A stretch of 64,000 nt of DNA from Diphasiastrum complanatum (lineage: Eukaryota; Streptophyta; Lycopodiopsida; Lycopodiales; Lycopodiaceae): assembly GCA_029204225.1 (NCBI GenBank), contig CM055096.1:59930957-59994956 (forward strand). The letters are read 5' to 3'. Shown here one piece after another: positions 30,842 through 43,636 of this stretch; positions within the stretch are counted from its first letter, which is position 1, and each line of letters starts with the position of its first letter. The position numbers and the translations under genes were made by a program. The notes beneath the pieces are model-generated. The model ran no database searches. It was not told where the DNA came from and saw only the letters and a list, made by a program, of their open reading frames with translations.

Positions 30842-32157
30842 TCAGACAATGAGATTGGATCTAGATTTTCGATCAGAATCTATCTCAGTTCAAATCTACA
30901 AAATTTCTTTCACTTGACAATAATCAGATTTCTAACTATGAAAAAGATTCTACGATCAAGCGAGCGACACTTCTCAAAAAGAACAATTCTCAAAATCAGA
31001 ATAAAATTGAACCAGATTTTACCAAAAATTTGAGAGAGACTTGATCTGAAAAATCAGAACCTAAAAATAGTACCGGCGAAGATTTCTTAAGCGAAGGTTG
31101 ACTCGACGAAGGTTCAGCAATGTTATTTTTTGGTAAAAACTCTCTGATCAAGCTTTTATAACAAATGTAATGAAAATAATCTTCGCCGAACACTCAGATA
31201 GAGAATCTGACGAAGGTTCCTAACATATAGAAATACAATTTTTGTAGTTTGACAAGGGTAAAAATAGAGATTTTCTGTGATCTTGACAAAATTAACGTTT
31301 GTCGAACTCAATAATGATAACCTACTATAAATAAAATCTTTAGAAAACTCGACGAAGGATCAGGTGAAGAATCAAGAGTAATACTGGTATTTTTGCAAAA
31401 AAGAGACTTTTTTGACAAAAATATGACAACTGATTTTTTGGAAAACCTTTGCCCAACTTACTGATTATCAAAAATAGTAAGTGGGACTGACATAGACTCT
31501 AGCAAAGGTTTAGGTTAAGGTTCTTCTCAGAGAATTGATATTTTTGCAAAAAGTTGTGAATTTTCACAAAAATTTACCAACAACTAGATGAACAATCACT
31601 TTGGCCTTCTATTTTTGGTATTATTCTTCGTCGACCTGGCAGTAGATAGATCTGAATCACACCTGTGCACAGTGAATCAGACGAAGGTTCTTTTTTTGTA
31701 TTTTTTAGGGTTTAGATGATTTTTTGGTATTTTTTGATAGTTTTTGTAATGTTTTTGCAAATCTGCTAGAAATGAATCTTCGCCATTCAATCTGAAGAAT
31801 CTATGAATGAAAACCCAAGCTTCATGTTTTCAACGAAGGTTTTATGAAAGAGGATTAAAAGTTATCAGCTCTAATGACAATTTTGTCTCTTTTAGTCCAA
31901 GATCTGGTAGATTTGACTGATTTTTGTTGTTTTTTCTGATTTCTCAGATCCAGATGGATCTTAAGAATGGTGATCTGAATAGCTTTCTCTGTTCAATGAT
32001 CAAATTAGATTTTAAACAAGCAAATCCACTCAAATCAGGCAAAACCACTTCCAAACTAATCCTAAATGCAAATTTAACACTATTCATGACATGACAAGAT
32101 GCCTAATGCAAGCTAACCATCCAACAAACATGCTACAAACTGAAAAATTGGCGTAGC
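30842..32157 (-). other. Leader of Gypsy element 1
   Basis: AT-rich, no gene. Contains recurring GCGAAGGTT/GACGAAGGTTC motifs on the plus strand (about 31093, 31107, 31211, 31680, 31838 and weaker copies). Confidence 0.6.
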
Positions 32158-32175
32158 TCCCCGGCAACAGCGCCA
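32158..32175 (-). other. Gypsy primer binding site
   Basis: Minus strand TGGCGCTGTTGCCGGGGA, the usual plant Gypsy primer site, four bases from the LTR start at 32180. Confidence 0.92.
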
Positions 32176-32179
32176 AAAT

Positions 32180-32659
<480 letters not shown>

Positions 32660-34330
32660 ACCCATGTGAAATGGTACTTCGTGATGGTGCAAACAATCGT
32701 TTTGATTTGTTCGCAATGGGGAGTTGACTGGTGATGTTGGTACTTCTGATGGTAGAAGTGTTGTTGGTTTTTTCTTTGCTTGCATTGCTTCCTCTACATG
32801 TGCATTCTGTATCCAATGGCATATCTTATGGTCCCTCACATTAGGATATGGTCCTGCTACTGTGGGTTGATCATCGGCCATTGATATTGATGATGTTGGT
32901 GATGGATCCACTCCCTTCCATTTATGTGCTTGCGTAACTACTAGTACTGGTACATGAGGGTTTTGCTTTTCTTGTGGCATCCTTCTTGGAAGTGTTGTCG
33001 GTTGCACTGAGATCAAATTCAAGGGTGCACTTGTTCCAGGTTTAATTGGGCAATTCTTGTAGCAATGCCCATATACGCATTCGGCCATATACTTTCTCTT
33101 ATAAGGACATTTCGCAATTCGGTGGCCTTTGTCGCATCCACAGCAGCCATAGATGTTATCTCCTTGACGTTGAGGCTATACAGCATAGTATTCATTGATT
33201 GTTGGATCGACAAATGTCTCTTTCAGACCATACCACTATTGTTGCTCAGGTTGGGGTGGTGGTCCTTACTCTGCTGCGATCAGATTTACATGAGCCACTT
33301 GATTGTTAGTTGGCCTTGGTGGTGCAGGGAACGCCATGCACTACTGGTTATTTGGTGCGCCATACCACGGTGCCATATTCGATGCCCTTTGATGATAAGA
33401 ATAAGATTTCTGATACTAATTTCTCTTTTGTTGTATAATTCAAAGGTTGAATGGGCAAAATGTCATTTCGTGTGATGATGCATTGCACAGATGGTAGTAC
33501 CATTGTGTCAACTTGAGGTTCTACTTCAACATTGGACACTCATTTGCTATATGGTTCTAGGTGCAAACAGGACACCATACGTTCCCTCGTCAGGGATATT
33601 GCAGCTGGTTCTGTTTCGGTGGATTTGGAGTTGGTGCTACAGTTCCCTGCAAGAGTTTCTGATCAAACTACGTTGTTAGTTGTTCCATCTACTGCTTGTA
33701 TAGCTTCATCATTTGCTCCATTAGTAGATTTGTTGATATATTGAATGCGTTGGACGATGCTACCGAGGGAGTTGGATTATAGATGGTCAGATATGATTCA
33801 TCATCTGAACCCTCATCTTCTTCCCTGATGGCATCATCCATTGCTTCTTGCAATGTTTATTACTGCTCCCGTCTTTTAAGCTCTCTTCTGATACTTCATG
33901 GTAACCCCACGAGGAACCGTATAATAATCGCATGGTCAGGAGTTAGGGCTACGTTGCATTCGGATCTTAAGTGCTTGACTTGTTCGATGTAGTCCCTGAC
34001 TCTTTCTCTTTTTCTCATTTTTACCTTGCTCAATAGGAGAAACGGACCTTCCAAGAACTTCCTTGGTTTAAAGCGCATAATGAGAGCCGCTTTAACCCCT
34101 TTCCAAGTGGTTTTCTCTTCTTCTAATAGGTTGAAGAACCAATCTTGTGCTACAGCTACCAGAGACATGGGGAACAATATCAGTTTCTCTGTCGGTGTCC
34201 GTTCGTCATAAACTTCGCATGCTTGCTTGTAGATCTGGATGCATCTGATAGGATCTGATGACCCATCATATTTAGATATTTCCATGTGAGGTGTCCTTCG
34301 AACTTCTTGTAAGGGTGCGACCCATAGAAT
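32660..34330 (-). pseudogene. Gypsy gag (element 2), cut by element 1
   Basis: Right to left: HMEISKYDGSSDPIRCIQIY, FPMSLVAVAQDWFFNLLEEE, RKRERVRDYIEQVKHL (gag core), an acidic linker, a CX2CX3HX4C knuckle (CCGCDKGHRIAKC, near 33130), VLVVTQAHKWKG and a tail to HHHEVPFHMGEQ, where the sequence switches to the LTR of element 1. Several frameshifts. Its leader and 5' LTR are displaced to 41552-42500 by a nested insertion. Confidence 0.82.
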
Positions 34331-35284
34331 CTATTGGTGCTAGTTTTGGTTTTGCCTCAATTTGCACGGTCGCAACTCTAGGAAGATTTGGTGCTTGATT
34401 CGTTGTTCTTCTAGCTACTGATCGTCTGGATCTCAAATTCATTCAGCGGTAGAGTCCAAGGATGTTGAATCATTCTAGTTCAATAGAATTCAATCTGGAT
34501 CTTAAGAGATCTGATTAGTTTAGTTGGCCTACAATGTGAATTTAGATCTCTTATGGTGGTTTTTCCTTGATATCTTTTTGATCCTAGCTCTGATTGCTCT
34601 AATATTTTCATAGTTGACAGATCTAGGGTAGATCTTCCTAGTGATGCTATATGTGAGAGTTCTATGTGAGAGGGTTTTCTCACTGTTTTTTAGTCAAAAA
34701 CTATGTTTTTTCAAAAAATACTAGGAAGTAACTTTCGCAGGCTTTACTAGAGTTGTATCTAGTCTGGATCTAACTCCGAAAAAGCCTGCAAAGGTTAACT
34801 CTCACAGAAAATGAAAATTTCACTGTCTACGAGGGTTGAGAAACACATTTTTGCTCTGATCTTCACCAATATCTTGTACTAACTCTTGTAGACTTCATTA
34901 CTGATGTAAAATGACATTTTGAAGACAATGGAATGGTTATGTTTGCGAAGGTTAGTTCTGAGAGGATTCTCTATATCTTTTGATTTTGTTGACTTTTAAA
35001 CACTCAAATCCACTTTTTAGCTCACTGGGATAAAACTAACTCTCATAGGCTCTTCTGTGACCTTGTCTCATTGAGATGGAACTTCAGAATTCTTTACGAA
35101 GGTTACCTGCCAGCAGAACTAAAAAATTTGATGTCTACAAGGGTTCACAACTCTTTTCCTATCTTTTTTATCTTGGGAACCTTCGTAGGGGCACTTTCTC
35201 TAGGAATGAACCTTTGTAGCCTTCTTTGTGTCCTTGTCTCATTGAAATGGAACTTCAGAGGGCTCTACAAAGGTTGTTTTGTTG
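34331..35284 (-). other. Leader of Gypsy element 2, first part
   Basis: No gene. Recurrent plus-strand motifs GCAAAGGTTA, ACGAGGGTT, GCGAAGGTT, ACGAAGGTT and CTACAAAGGTT spaced roughly 60-170 bp, like the leader of element 1. Continues at 41552 after the nested element. Confidence 0.6.
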
Positions 35285-35289
35285 TTTTG
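35285..35289. other. Target-site duplication TTTTG, left
   Basis: Directly before TGTCATGT of the left LTR; identical to 41547-41551. Confidence 0.75.
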
Positions 35290-35825
35290 TGTCATGTACT
35301 TTTAGTACATCAGTGCTTTTCAAGGAAAAATAATGTTCATTGTAAGCTTTGTAGGCCCAAAAGGAGCTATTAGGCTTAAGAACAAGGCGGTTCCCTCTTT
35401 AGGACCTTCAAAGTAACTAATAAGGCTAATAAGCCAATAAGGGCCCAATGTAGTTTGAATAGTACTGAACAAGGGCTAACTATCCCTCAAGATAGTTACG
35501 TTTAGTTAAGTAAGAGCATTGTCTATAACTAGGCAAGAGACATCAATTTGTGGATCTTTTGGCTCATTTGCAAGTGAGAGCTTCTAGCTTCCTTGTGAAT
35601 GTGAGCCATAGGGATCTCCATTGCTAGGTCTCATGTGCCCTATCTACATGAATCCATGCTCATTTACATTGCTTTGTACTCTTCTTTTCACTGCTAATGC
35701 AATTCCATTGAGATCTCATTGTTTCTAGCTTTCTATGGATATGCTATCTTGAATGCTTTGTACTTTTCTTGCTCTTAGCTTTACTTCCATTGTAATTGCT
35801 AGTTGCTTAGATTTGGCACATGACA
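35290..35825 (+). repeat. Left LTR, 536 bp
   Basis: TGTCATGT...ACATGACA, a perfect 8-bp terminal inverted repeat. Matches 40579-41113 closely. Confidence 0.93.
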
Positions 35826-35830
35826 TTTCT

Positions 35831-35842
35831 TGGTATCAGAGC
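35831..35842 (+). other. Primer binding site, Met-tRNA
   Basis: TGGTATCAGAGC five bases after the LTR end. Confidence 0.9.
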
Positions 35843-38125
35843 ATAGATTCATGATTCATGATGATTCTATGAGAATTCCATTAGATTTGATGAGTTTATC
35901 ATTTTTGTAGCTTTCTTTTTGCTAAATTTTTACTTTGCATTTTTCAGTTCTGTTCAGACGAATTTTTGACATTTAATTTTGTTTTTTATCTCTAGTTTGA
36001 TTCAGTAGGTTTGTAGAGCTTTTTCTAGCTTTAATTTGCACCAATTTTCAAGGCAATTGGATAAGAGATGCAAAAGTTATTGCGCTTTTCCCAAGAGCTA
36101 TCAAAATAGGTGACTAGGATTCTGCTTTCACTTGATTTGAATTTTTCAGATCTGATCTGAGTTTTAATTTCTAGTTTCTCTCCATAGGATTTTAGAGCAT
36201 TGTATTAGCTTTGATCTAATCCATATGGCAGGTCATTTGGATTAGTATCCAAAAAGTTATGACAAATCTTGATTCCTAGCTCTAGTTTTGTTAGTTTTCT
36301 TTCTTCAAAATTTTTAGTCCTGTTCTGCTGTTAATTTGACCTAAAAAATAGTATTCAATCATTGATTTCATATTATAACTTGATAGAGCTTGTTGTTAGC
36401 TTTTTAGAGCTACTGAGTTTGTGTGATTTGGATCAATATTGAGTAAGTTATGATCAAATTTGTGGAGATGGGTCAAAATTGCCAGAATTTTGAAAAAAAA
36501 TTTGTGGATTCTTTCCAAGTGAGAGAGAAGCACTTCAATTTTCAATTTTTAAGTTTCATGTCCTTTGTAATTTTTTTTTTATTTTTTCAATTTGAAGTTT
36601 GATAGTGAAAAAAAAGACCTAACCCTAACTACCTACAGCCCTAACCCTAAACCCTAACCTAAAACCTATTCAACTTTGCACGCTAGCCCCGCTCTCTCTC
36701 TACATTCTAAATCCCTCCGCTTCCATATCAAGACTAATTGTGTCTATGACGCCCCCACTACTGAAAGCCACCTTCCTGTTTTCTACGCACAAATTTAACC
36801 ACCGCTTCTTTTGACAAATATGCCAAGTGCAAGACGATAGCAACCTAAACAATGTGCTGGATCTTCCTTACAATTCCAAAGCACCAATTCATGAGGATGG
36901 GTGGCGATGTAAACCCCATGGTAGAGCAGCAAGCTGAGCTAATATATTAACCCACGCTTTCCATCCGTCAGCTCCGGAGCTGCGCTGACAAGCATGCCAG
37001 AGTGTCAAGCTTCAGGTCACTACTATCAACACACAGCAGCACAGATCAATCAATACATACGCAGATCAGTGATCAATCAGTACATGCACTGATACACTTC
37101 ACATTGATGATGATGCATAAGCTGAAATGCATCTACGCCCACTTCTCATTGTGATCTGTGTCTCCTCAATTGCTTCTCGTCCTCCTCCTCAGTCGAGAGC
37201 GTTCCTTCGGTTGAGACTGCAACCAACGCATTCCCTCGGTCGAGATTGGATTTAACGCGTCAGTTACTTGGTCTCTCTCTCTACGTTCCTCTCTCTCTCC
37301 ATCGGCTACCCCACCGTTGGTCACGTAGCCGATGTCGGTCACCTTCTCTCTTCGACCGCTACCCAACGTCGGTCACATCCTCTCTCTCTTTCTAAATTTT
37401 GTCGGTTGAGATTTTTCTCTTTCTAAATTTCGTTGGTTGAAATTTTTCCTTTTTCTCTCTCTAGCACGATCCATTCTGTTGTCACAAATTTTTTTGACGA
37501 GCACCCAAGTTACACCAGAAGAGCAACCTATAAAAAAAAAAGAAATTTGTCGACAATTTTCGGAGTTTTGATGGTTCTTTCTATTATTTTACGAGCACAG
37601 GAAAGTTTCATAGATTCCAAAAAAATTATTGAATTTAATTTTGATTTTTTTCATACCCCCCCTTCTAAGTTGTATATAATTCATTTTACTAGTTTTTCTT
37701 TTAACTTCCGTAACTTCCTTGTTTAAGCTCGGATTTCAGTGCAGTAAAAACGAAAAGTGATCAGATCGATGAGCCTAACACTAGTAAGTTATTGAACTTT
37801 TGTAATTATCACTTTTCAATTTTTTCTCAAGACTTTTTTTTTTTTACCCTCAGTCAAACTTCCTTGTATTTTATTTGTCTATTTTCGATCCTCATATCAT
37901 CTCCGTCTGAGTTTGAAATTAAACATTGTAAAAAGCAAAAGTGCTCAATTGTATATGAACTACAACTTCCTGCCATTCTCAATTTCACTCATCGTAAAAC
38001 TCTGAGTTTTAAGTGGGTGGAGAAACTGCCAAGAGCTTATTTCCTTGCAAAAATTAAACTTCGCAATTTTTTCTATAAGGGTCTTTATAAATTTACATAC
38101 TCATATTCTCCCTTGATTTGTCAAA
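35843..38125 (+). other. Long leader of the LTR element
   Basis: About 2.3 kb with no recognised gene: AT-rich to 36600, a short CCCTAAA patch, then CT-rich sequence with repeated GTCGGT/TTCGGTTGAGA motifs (37180-37440). Short frames at 37433-38136 are not credible genes. Confidence 0.5.
36617..36662. repeat. Short telomere-like CCCTAA/CCCTAAA patch
   Basis: About five imperfect CCTAACCCTAA/CCCTAAACC units within 46 bases, the plant telomere type. Probably chance or an interstitial remnant. Confidence 0.6.
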
Positions 38126-38972
38126 ATGGATTCTGATTATGATTATGAGGTGGAATTTCATAATCAATCTGGATGGGATGACCAATCATATTGTGATTAT
38201 CGATACGAGGAGCAAAATGACGGTATTTCAGATCAATATGATCAGAATGGGGAGCACAATGACAATAATTCAGATCAATATGAGCAACAAGACTCATATG
38301 GAGACTGTTTGAGTGATGATGAAAACTATTATGACCAAAATAGAAACCATGAGATACACCAATAATATTGATGGTGGTTTTTATAGTAGTGACAGTGATG
38401 ATGAGCTATATTCACGACAATCAAAACATCATCGCAATTCACAAGGTGATGAGCACGCACTACGGTACATGAGTTCTACATGCCAACTTGAACAATCGTC
38501 ATCTCCTGTGCAACGTTGCATATAGAATAGCACAATCAATAATGCCACTCCTCATACCCATTGTGGTTCATCGTTACTATTGTTCAATGGACAATTGAGT
38601 CCTATTGAAGAAATGATGGAAGAACAGTAGGTTTTGAACCAACAAGAGAACATATTAAGTAAAGTACATGCCACACAAGATCTGATAGTTGGAATATTGC
38701 AGAAAATGAAACAAGATCGACAAGCTGACAAGGTGAAATGGGAAAGATTGTTTGCTAGCCTAGCTAGTGGACAAGACAAAATTGCGGGAGCTGATCAAAG
38801 AGGTAATGAGCCATGTACATCGTTCCAACTACCGTCTCCATCACAAAATGTAACATCTTCTCAAGATGTCCGGAGAATTGAAATGGACAAGAGAAAACAT
38901 GTATTACATAGTCATAATGGATATCCGGTTAGACTTAGTAATCACAAGGGAATATTGGAACAACGAGCATAA
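38126..38972 (+). pseudogene. Acidic gag-like ORF, 5' part
   Basis: ATG at 38126 gives a strongly acidic Asp/Tyr/Asn/Gln-rich N-terminus (MDSDYDYEVEFHNQSGWDD). After a frameshift near 38340 it continues as DGGFYSSDSDDELYSRQ, two stops at about 38523 and 38628, then a helical segment (NQQENILSKVHATQDLIVGI). The position, just after the leader, suggests gag, but no zinc knuckle is visible. Not recognised. Confidence 0.45.
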
Positions 38973-38991
38973 CAATCTATAGCAGCCAGAG

Positions 38992-39465
38992 GTGTGCCAA
39001 CGAATGTTCATCAAAATGTCCAACCAAGAGGTGAAGCTTCAAGGATCCAACATTTTGAGGATGATGAACAATCTGAGTGGAAGTCAAGACTCAAATCAAG
39101 GAGAGCACATTAATATTGATCCCGAAGAAACAATCAACATTGGGAACTTGCTACAATCATGCCTTGGAAATCAAAATGGTAGTGATCAAGAGGAAATGTC
39201 TGGTATGGAAGATCCAATGCAGGAAACAAATTCAAGTGAATCTGATGATTCTTCATCAAGATCATCAGAGGATGAACCAGAAGTGCAATTTGATGAGGAA
39301 AAGCAATTACCAATGATAGAAAAGCCTATTCAACAAATGGATCAGCCAACTTCATCAACAACTCTTGATTCCCCATTGAATTCACGGGAAATGGACAATC
39401 AACATTTATGCAGTGCTATAGAATGTACACAAGATCGGCAACATAAATGTAATTTCCAATCTTAA
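38992..39465 (+). pseudogene. Acidic Ser/Glu-rich ORF
   Basis: Likely the continuation of the upstream protein after another frameshift: ESDDSSSRSSEDEPEVQFD and similar. Predicted disordered. No motif recognised. Confidence 0.4.
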
Positions 39466-39495
39466 TCGACCCAGAAAATTCCAATTGCAAATAAA

Positions 39496-40182
39496 ATGTC
39501 AATGCAAGGACATCGAAAATCAGTTGAGGACAACAAACATGATGCGGAGGATTATGAGAACAATATTTTTGTTTTCAATATCGATCTTCAATTGAGCAAT
39601 ACAAGGGCCAATTTAGGCAAAGAAGTTGTCAATGAGGCAAATCACTCAAAGACCCTATCTTTCTTGAGATCTCCAGACTTATCACATCACATTCAACCAA
39701 AAAACTTGTCTGAAACATCTTGTGAAATGGGATTAACAGACAAGGATACAACTGATCTGTATGGATGTTTCACATTCAATATAGAGTGCACAACGAAATG
39801 TGATGAAACTTGTATGATACAAGCTGGAATTTGTCCTAGCTATGAGATGGGACAAACAATCAAAGATCCATTATATCACAGTTTCCAGTTTGTGGTTCAA
39901 AATATTCGAGATATCAATATTTTTGAACATGATGATCTAATTTACGAAAGATTTTTTGTAGAGGCTTTGAGTGAAAGAGAAATTATTACTCTTTGCAAGC
40001 ATCTCATCCACTCAATATTCTTGGCAATGAATGTCCATTTAGAATATCAATTGTCATTTCCAGAGATCAATCAAAGCGTATTGGTTCCTATATTGAAGAT
40101 TGATTATGCCAATAATTCTTTCATGCAGATCTTCACAATTCAGATGCAAGGTTTATGGTTATCATTGAAGCATTTGGATTGA
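39496..40182 (+). pseudogene. Unrecognised ORF in the LTR element, 228 codons
   Basis: Same frame as the preceding ORF, separated by one stop. It has a Cys-containing central part (CFTFNIECTTKCDETCMIQ) and an amphipathic C-terminal part (YERFFVEALSEREIITLCKH). No enzyme motif. The frame shifts near 40180 and further sense-like sequence runs to about 40430. Confidence 0.45.
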
Positions 40183-40566
40183 ACAACAAAGTGACTACCA
40201 AACAACATGACAAAATCTTCAGCCCAACACAACCGGATGCAATGCCAAAATATGATCCTAAAGGAATTGGATAGATAATCCAATTTTTCATGATGCCGAA
40301 GAAGCAGACAAAAGGCGATATTGCGATTTGGGATGCAATAAGCAATATGGTGCTTCATCAAACTCTTCTTCGACCATCAATTTTTCCTCCATGGGAACAA
40401 GGATTACAGTCTGAAGTTAGTAAAATGAATTCAATTTGATAGCTTTGGATATGTAACAAGGCAATAAATTATTTTTTTTGGACCACACATCCTTGGTCAT
40501 GACTACTTAACCAAGGCGATCAAGCTGATCAGACAAGTGTCTTCATTATTGAGGACAAAAATGTTT

Positions 40567-40578
40567 AAGTAGGGGGAG
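40567..40578 (+). other. Polypurine tract
   Basis: AAGTAGGGGGAG directly before the TGTCATGT of the second LTR. Confidence 0.88.
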
Positions 40579-41113
40579 TGTCATGTACTTTTAGTACATC
40601 AGTGCTTTTCAAGGCAAAATAATGTCCATTGTAAGCTTTGTAGGCCCAAAAGGAGCTATTAGCCTTAAGAACAAGGCGGTTCCCTCTTTAGGACCTTCAA
40701 AGTAGCTAATAAGGATAATAGGCCAATAAGGGCCCAATGTAGTTTGAATAGTACTTAACAAGGGCTAACTATCCCTCAAGATAGTTAAGTTTTCTTAAGT
40801 AAGAGCATTGTCTATAACTAGACAAGAGACATCAATTTGTGGATCTTTTGGCTCATTTGCAAGTGAGAGCTTCTAGCTTCCTTTGAATGTGAGCCATAGG
40901 GATCTCCATTGCTAGGTCTCATGTGCTCTATCTACATGAATCCATGCTCATTTACATTGCTTTGTACTCTTCTTTTCATTGCTAATGTGATTCCATTGAG
41001 ATCTCATTGTTTCTAGCTTTCTATGGATATGCTATCTTGAATGCCTTGTTATCTTCTTGCTTCTAGCCTTACTTCATTACTATTGCTACTAGTTTGGAAT
41101 TTGGCACATGACA
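40579..41113 (+). repeat. Second LTR, 535 bp
   Basis: TGTCATGT to ACATGACA in direct orientation to 35290-35825, with a few differences. It is followed not by a target duplication but by TTTCTTGGTATCA, the same sequence that follows the left LTR. Confidence 0.92.
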
Positions 41114-41128
41114 TTTCTTGGTATCACA

Positions 41129-41546
41129 ATGGAATTGCATTAGCAATGAAAGAAAGAGTACAAAGCAATGTAAATGAGCATGGATTCATGTAGATAGGGC
41201 ACATGAGACCTAGCAATGGAGATCCCTATGGCTCACATTCACAAGGAAGCTAGAAGCTCTCACTTGCAAATGAGCCAAAAGATCCACAAATTGATGTCTC
41301 TTGCCTAGTTATAGACAATGCTCTTACTTAACTAAACTTAACTATCCTGAGGATAGTTAGCCCTTGTTAAGTACTATTCAAACTACATTGGGCCCTTATT
41401 GGCCTATTATCCTTATTAGTTACTTTGAAGGGCCTAAAGAGGGAACCGCCTTGTTCTTAAGGCTAATAGCTCCTTTTGAGCCTACAAAGCTTACAATGGA
41501 CATTATTTTGTTTTGAAAAGCACTGATGTACTAAAAGTACATGACA
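41129..41546 (-). repeat. Inverted, truncated third LTR
   Basis: Reverse complement of the first ~418 bases of the LTR, ending GTACATGACA. With 40579-40996 it forms a large inverted repeat (418-bp arms, ~130-bp centre). Confidence 0.9.
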
Positions 41547-41551
41547 TTTTG
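41547..41551. other. Target-site duplication TTTTG, right
   Basis: Follows the outer end of the inverted LTR and matches 35285-35289. Confidence 0.75.
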
Positions 41552-41985
41552 AGATTCTTTTGGTTTTTTCAAGGAATTTTTGAATTTTTTATTGTTTTTT
41601 TCTATTTTTTTTAAATTTTTTTAGAAGTAACCCTCATATTTTATGCAAGTCTGGGACAGTATTCTGGAGCTACTGCCAATCATGCAAAGGTTATTCCCAC
41701 TGGTTTTTGAGAAAACAAAATCTGATGGGATTTTAGCCTCTTTTCCCTCCAAATATAGATTTGAACATTTTTTAGAGTTTCTCAAGGTTTTTGGTTGGAT
41801 GCCAAACCCTTAGAGACTGTTTTGGGTCTCCACTACTATCCTTCCACACCTCCTCTGCAAGCTGTGAACACTCCAAGCAAAAGAAAGTACAAAAAACAAG
41901 CTAAATCTACTCCAAAATCCACCTAAAAACACTATATAAAGCAAAAACAACTAAGAATGCAACTATAACTAGTAAGTGATTCATA
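41552..41985 (-). other. Leader of Gypsy element 2, second part
   Basis: T-rich, then CATGCAAAGGTTATTC, the same leader motif as at 34.7-35.3 kb, leading into a Gypsy primer site. This shows that 34331-35284 and this piece were once joined. Confidence 0.6.
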
Positions 41986-42003
41986 TCCCTGACAATGGCG
42001 CCA
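41986..42003 (-). other. Gypsy primer binding site (element 2)
   Basis: Minus strand TGGCGCCATTGTCAGGGA, one base from the LTR start at 42005. Confidence 0.9.
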
Positions 42004-42004
42004 T

Positions 42005-42180
42005 TGTAGGGTCTGTAGGTTCGATGGTGAGAAGCCATTCGGCTGTCAAAAGGGTTAGAACACAAAGATAGGGACCTAACTAAGCCAAGTTGCTAAATGT
42101 AGATGCTTTCTACTTTATCCCAACACTACCCCGCTTTAACACTACCCTTCCTAACATTAAGCACACACACACACATCATG

Positions 42181-42264
<84 letters not shown>

Positions 42265-42500
42265 TAGAGGAAGAGGGAGAGAGAGAGGTGAGATGGAGGT
42301 TAACTCATTTGCTCATTATGCATGCTAATGGAGAAGCTTTAACTAATGAAAACAAAAACAATGAAAAGAGAGAGAAAAGAGAAAACATCACAATAGCATT
42401 AGCAAGAGTGAATAGCAAATGAGGATGCTTGCTCTCCAAAATGGTAGAGTTACTCCTTCTCATTAAGCATGAAAAATGGTTACAAATGGTGCCTTTTCAT
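42005..42500 (-). repeat. 5' LTR of Gypsy element 2 (outer end not defined)
   Basis: Starts TGTAGGGTCTG next to the primer site. No partner LTR is in the window, so the right border is a guess; it may extend to about 42750. Confidence 0.6.
42184..42259. repeat. (GA)n microsatellite, about 76 bp
   Basis: Uninterrupted GA run within the Gypsy 2 LTR, preceded by a short CA run at 42163-42176. Confidence 0.97.
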
Positions 42501-43636
42501 CTTTGGGGTGGCCCTTGCCCCTTGCTTCCTATTGGCTACTCCATTGAAAAAAGCCTACAAAATTTTTAATTCGCCTACTAAGAAAACTTTTGTAGGTTTT
42601 CCATAACCTACATGTTATGAGCCTATCAAACATTAGTCTATAGGTTTTTTATTTTCATATGAATCTTTTTTGCTTTAAGATTTTAAAAATTATTAGTTTG
42701 GCTCTGAGCTAAAATACATTCTTTGAGTCACCTATAATAAAGTTTTAACAAAGTGCATGTCATTTTACTTTTTTTTAAATACAAAAATCATACAGGTATT
42801 TTCAATCTATCATTATTGAATTCTAATACATATCAAATGTACAAATTTAACATTTTGATATTGATTATTGCATCATCATAATTTCTTGTGTTTTTTTAGA
42901 AGTTGCTAATTTTTTAAAAATCTTGTCTTCTGAATCCTCCATCTCAATTTGCTTGCCAACAAAATATTACAAGTATACATTAATAACTAATTCTATAAAG
43001 CTACATAACATAAGGTTTATATTAATCTACCTGCTTTATTACACATAAATTTCCAGCATTTAAAAACATGAAACAAAGATATTTTTGCAATTCAAACAAG
43101 TTGTCAATATTTTAAAAGTCAACTTCTTATAAGTTTTTTACAAAGTTGATTCTTGGAAAAAAATATCGATTCCATTTCTATACTTGCTGACTTTTCCAAA
43201 CAATGACCCAAAGTTTGAATCATCTTGATTAAAAAGCATAAATGTATTATAAGGCTTTGTACCAAAATTTAAGCCTTTTGAAAAAAGAAATTAAGCATTC
43301 ACCATTTAAAATCGTAGGCTTTTGGCCCATGACTTGTTAAAAAGAGTATAGAAATTTCTTTTAAAAGGTTTTGTGTCATGTTAAAAAAAAACGTTCTCTG
43401 CAAGCATTGGTTCTCCTCAACATTAGGTTGTGACCTTTAAAGAGATTGTACAAGCGTTCTAATATTACATGCTTAAGGCTACCTTTTTTTTCTCTCAAAA
43501 AATTAACCGTAGATTAATGACTTTATACAAAGTACATGAAGAAGGAAAAAACTTAAACATGATAAAGTTTCTCAATCTCCTTAGAAATAAACAAGGGGGA
43601 GATGCTAAAGTCACCATTCCTTAATCCCTACTATTT
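42501..43636. other. No gene seen
   Basis: Very AT-rich. The first part may belong to the Gypsy 2 LTR. No open frame of note. Confidence 0.4.

Larger units (their letters stand above)
35290..41546 (+). mobile_element. LTR element with an additional inverted LTR
   Basis: Order: LTR, primer site, internal region with gag-like ORFs, purine tract, second LTR, 13 bases of primer-site-like sequence (TTTCTTGGTATCA), then an inverted LTR missing its last ~115 bp. TTTTG flanks the whole block, and the host Gypsy leader resumes beyond it. Both outer ends are thus LTR U3 ends. No protease, RT or integrase was seen, so it is non-autonomous. Confidence 0.85.

Noticed and set aside
41129-41546. Independent solo-LTR insertion of the inverted copy
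   Set aside because: It lacks its inner end and has no own target duplication; the TTTTG duplication pairs its outer end with the far left LTR.
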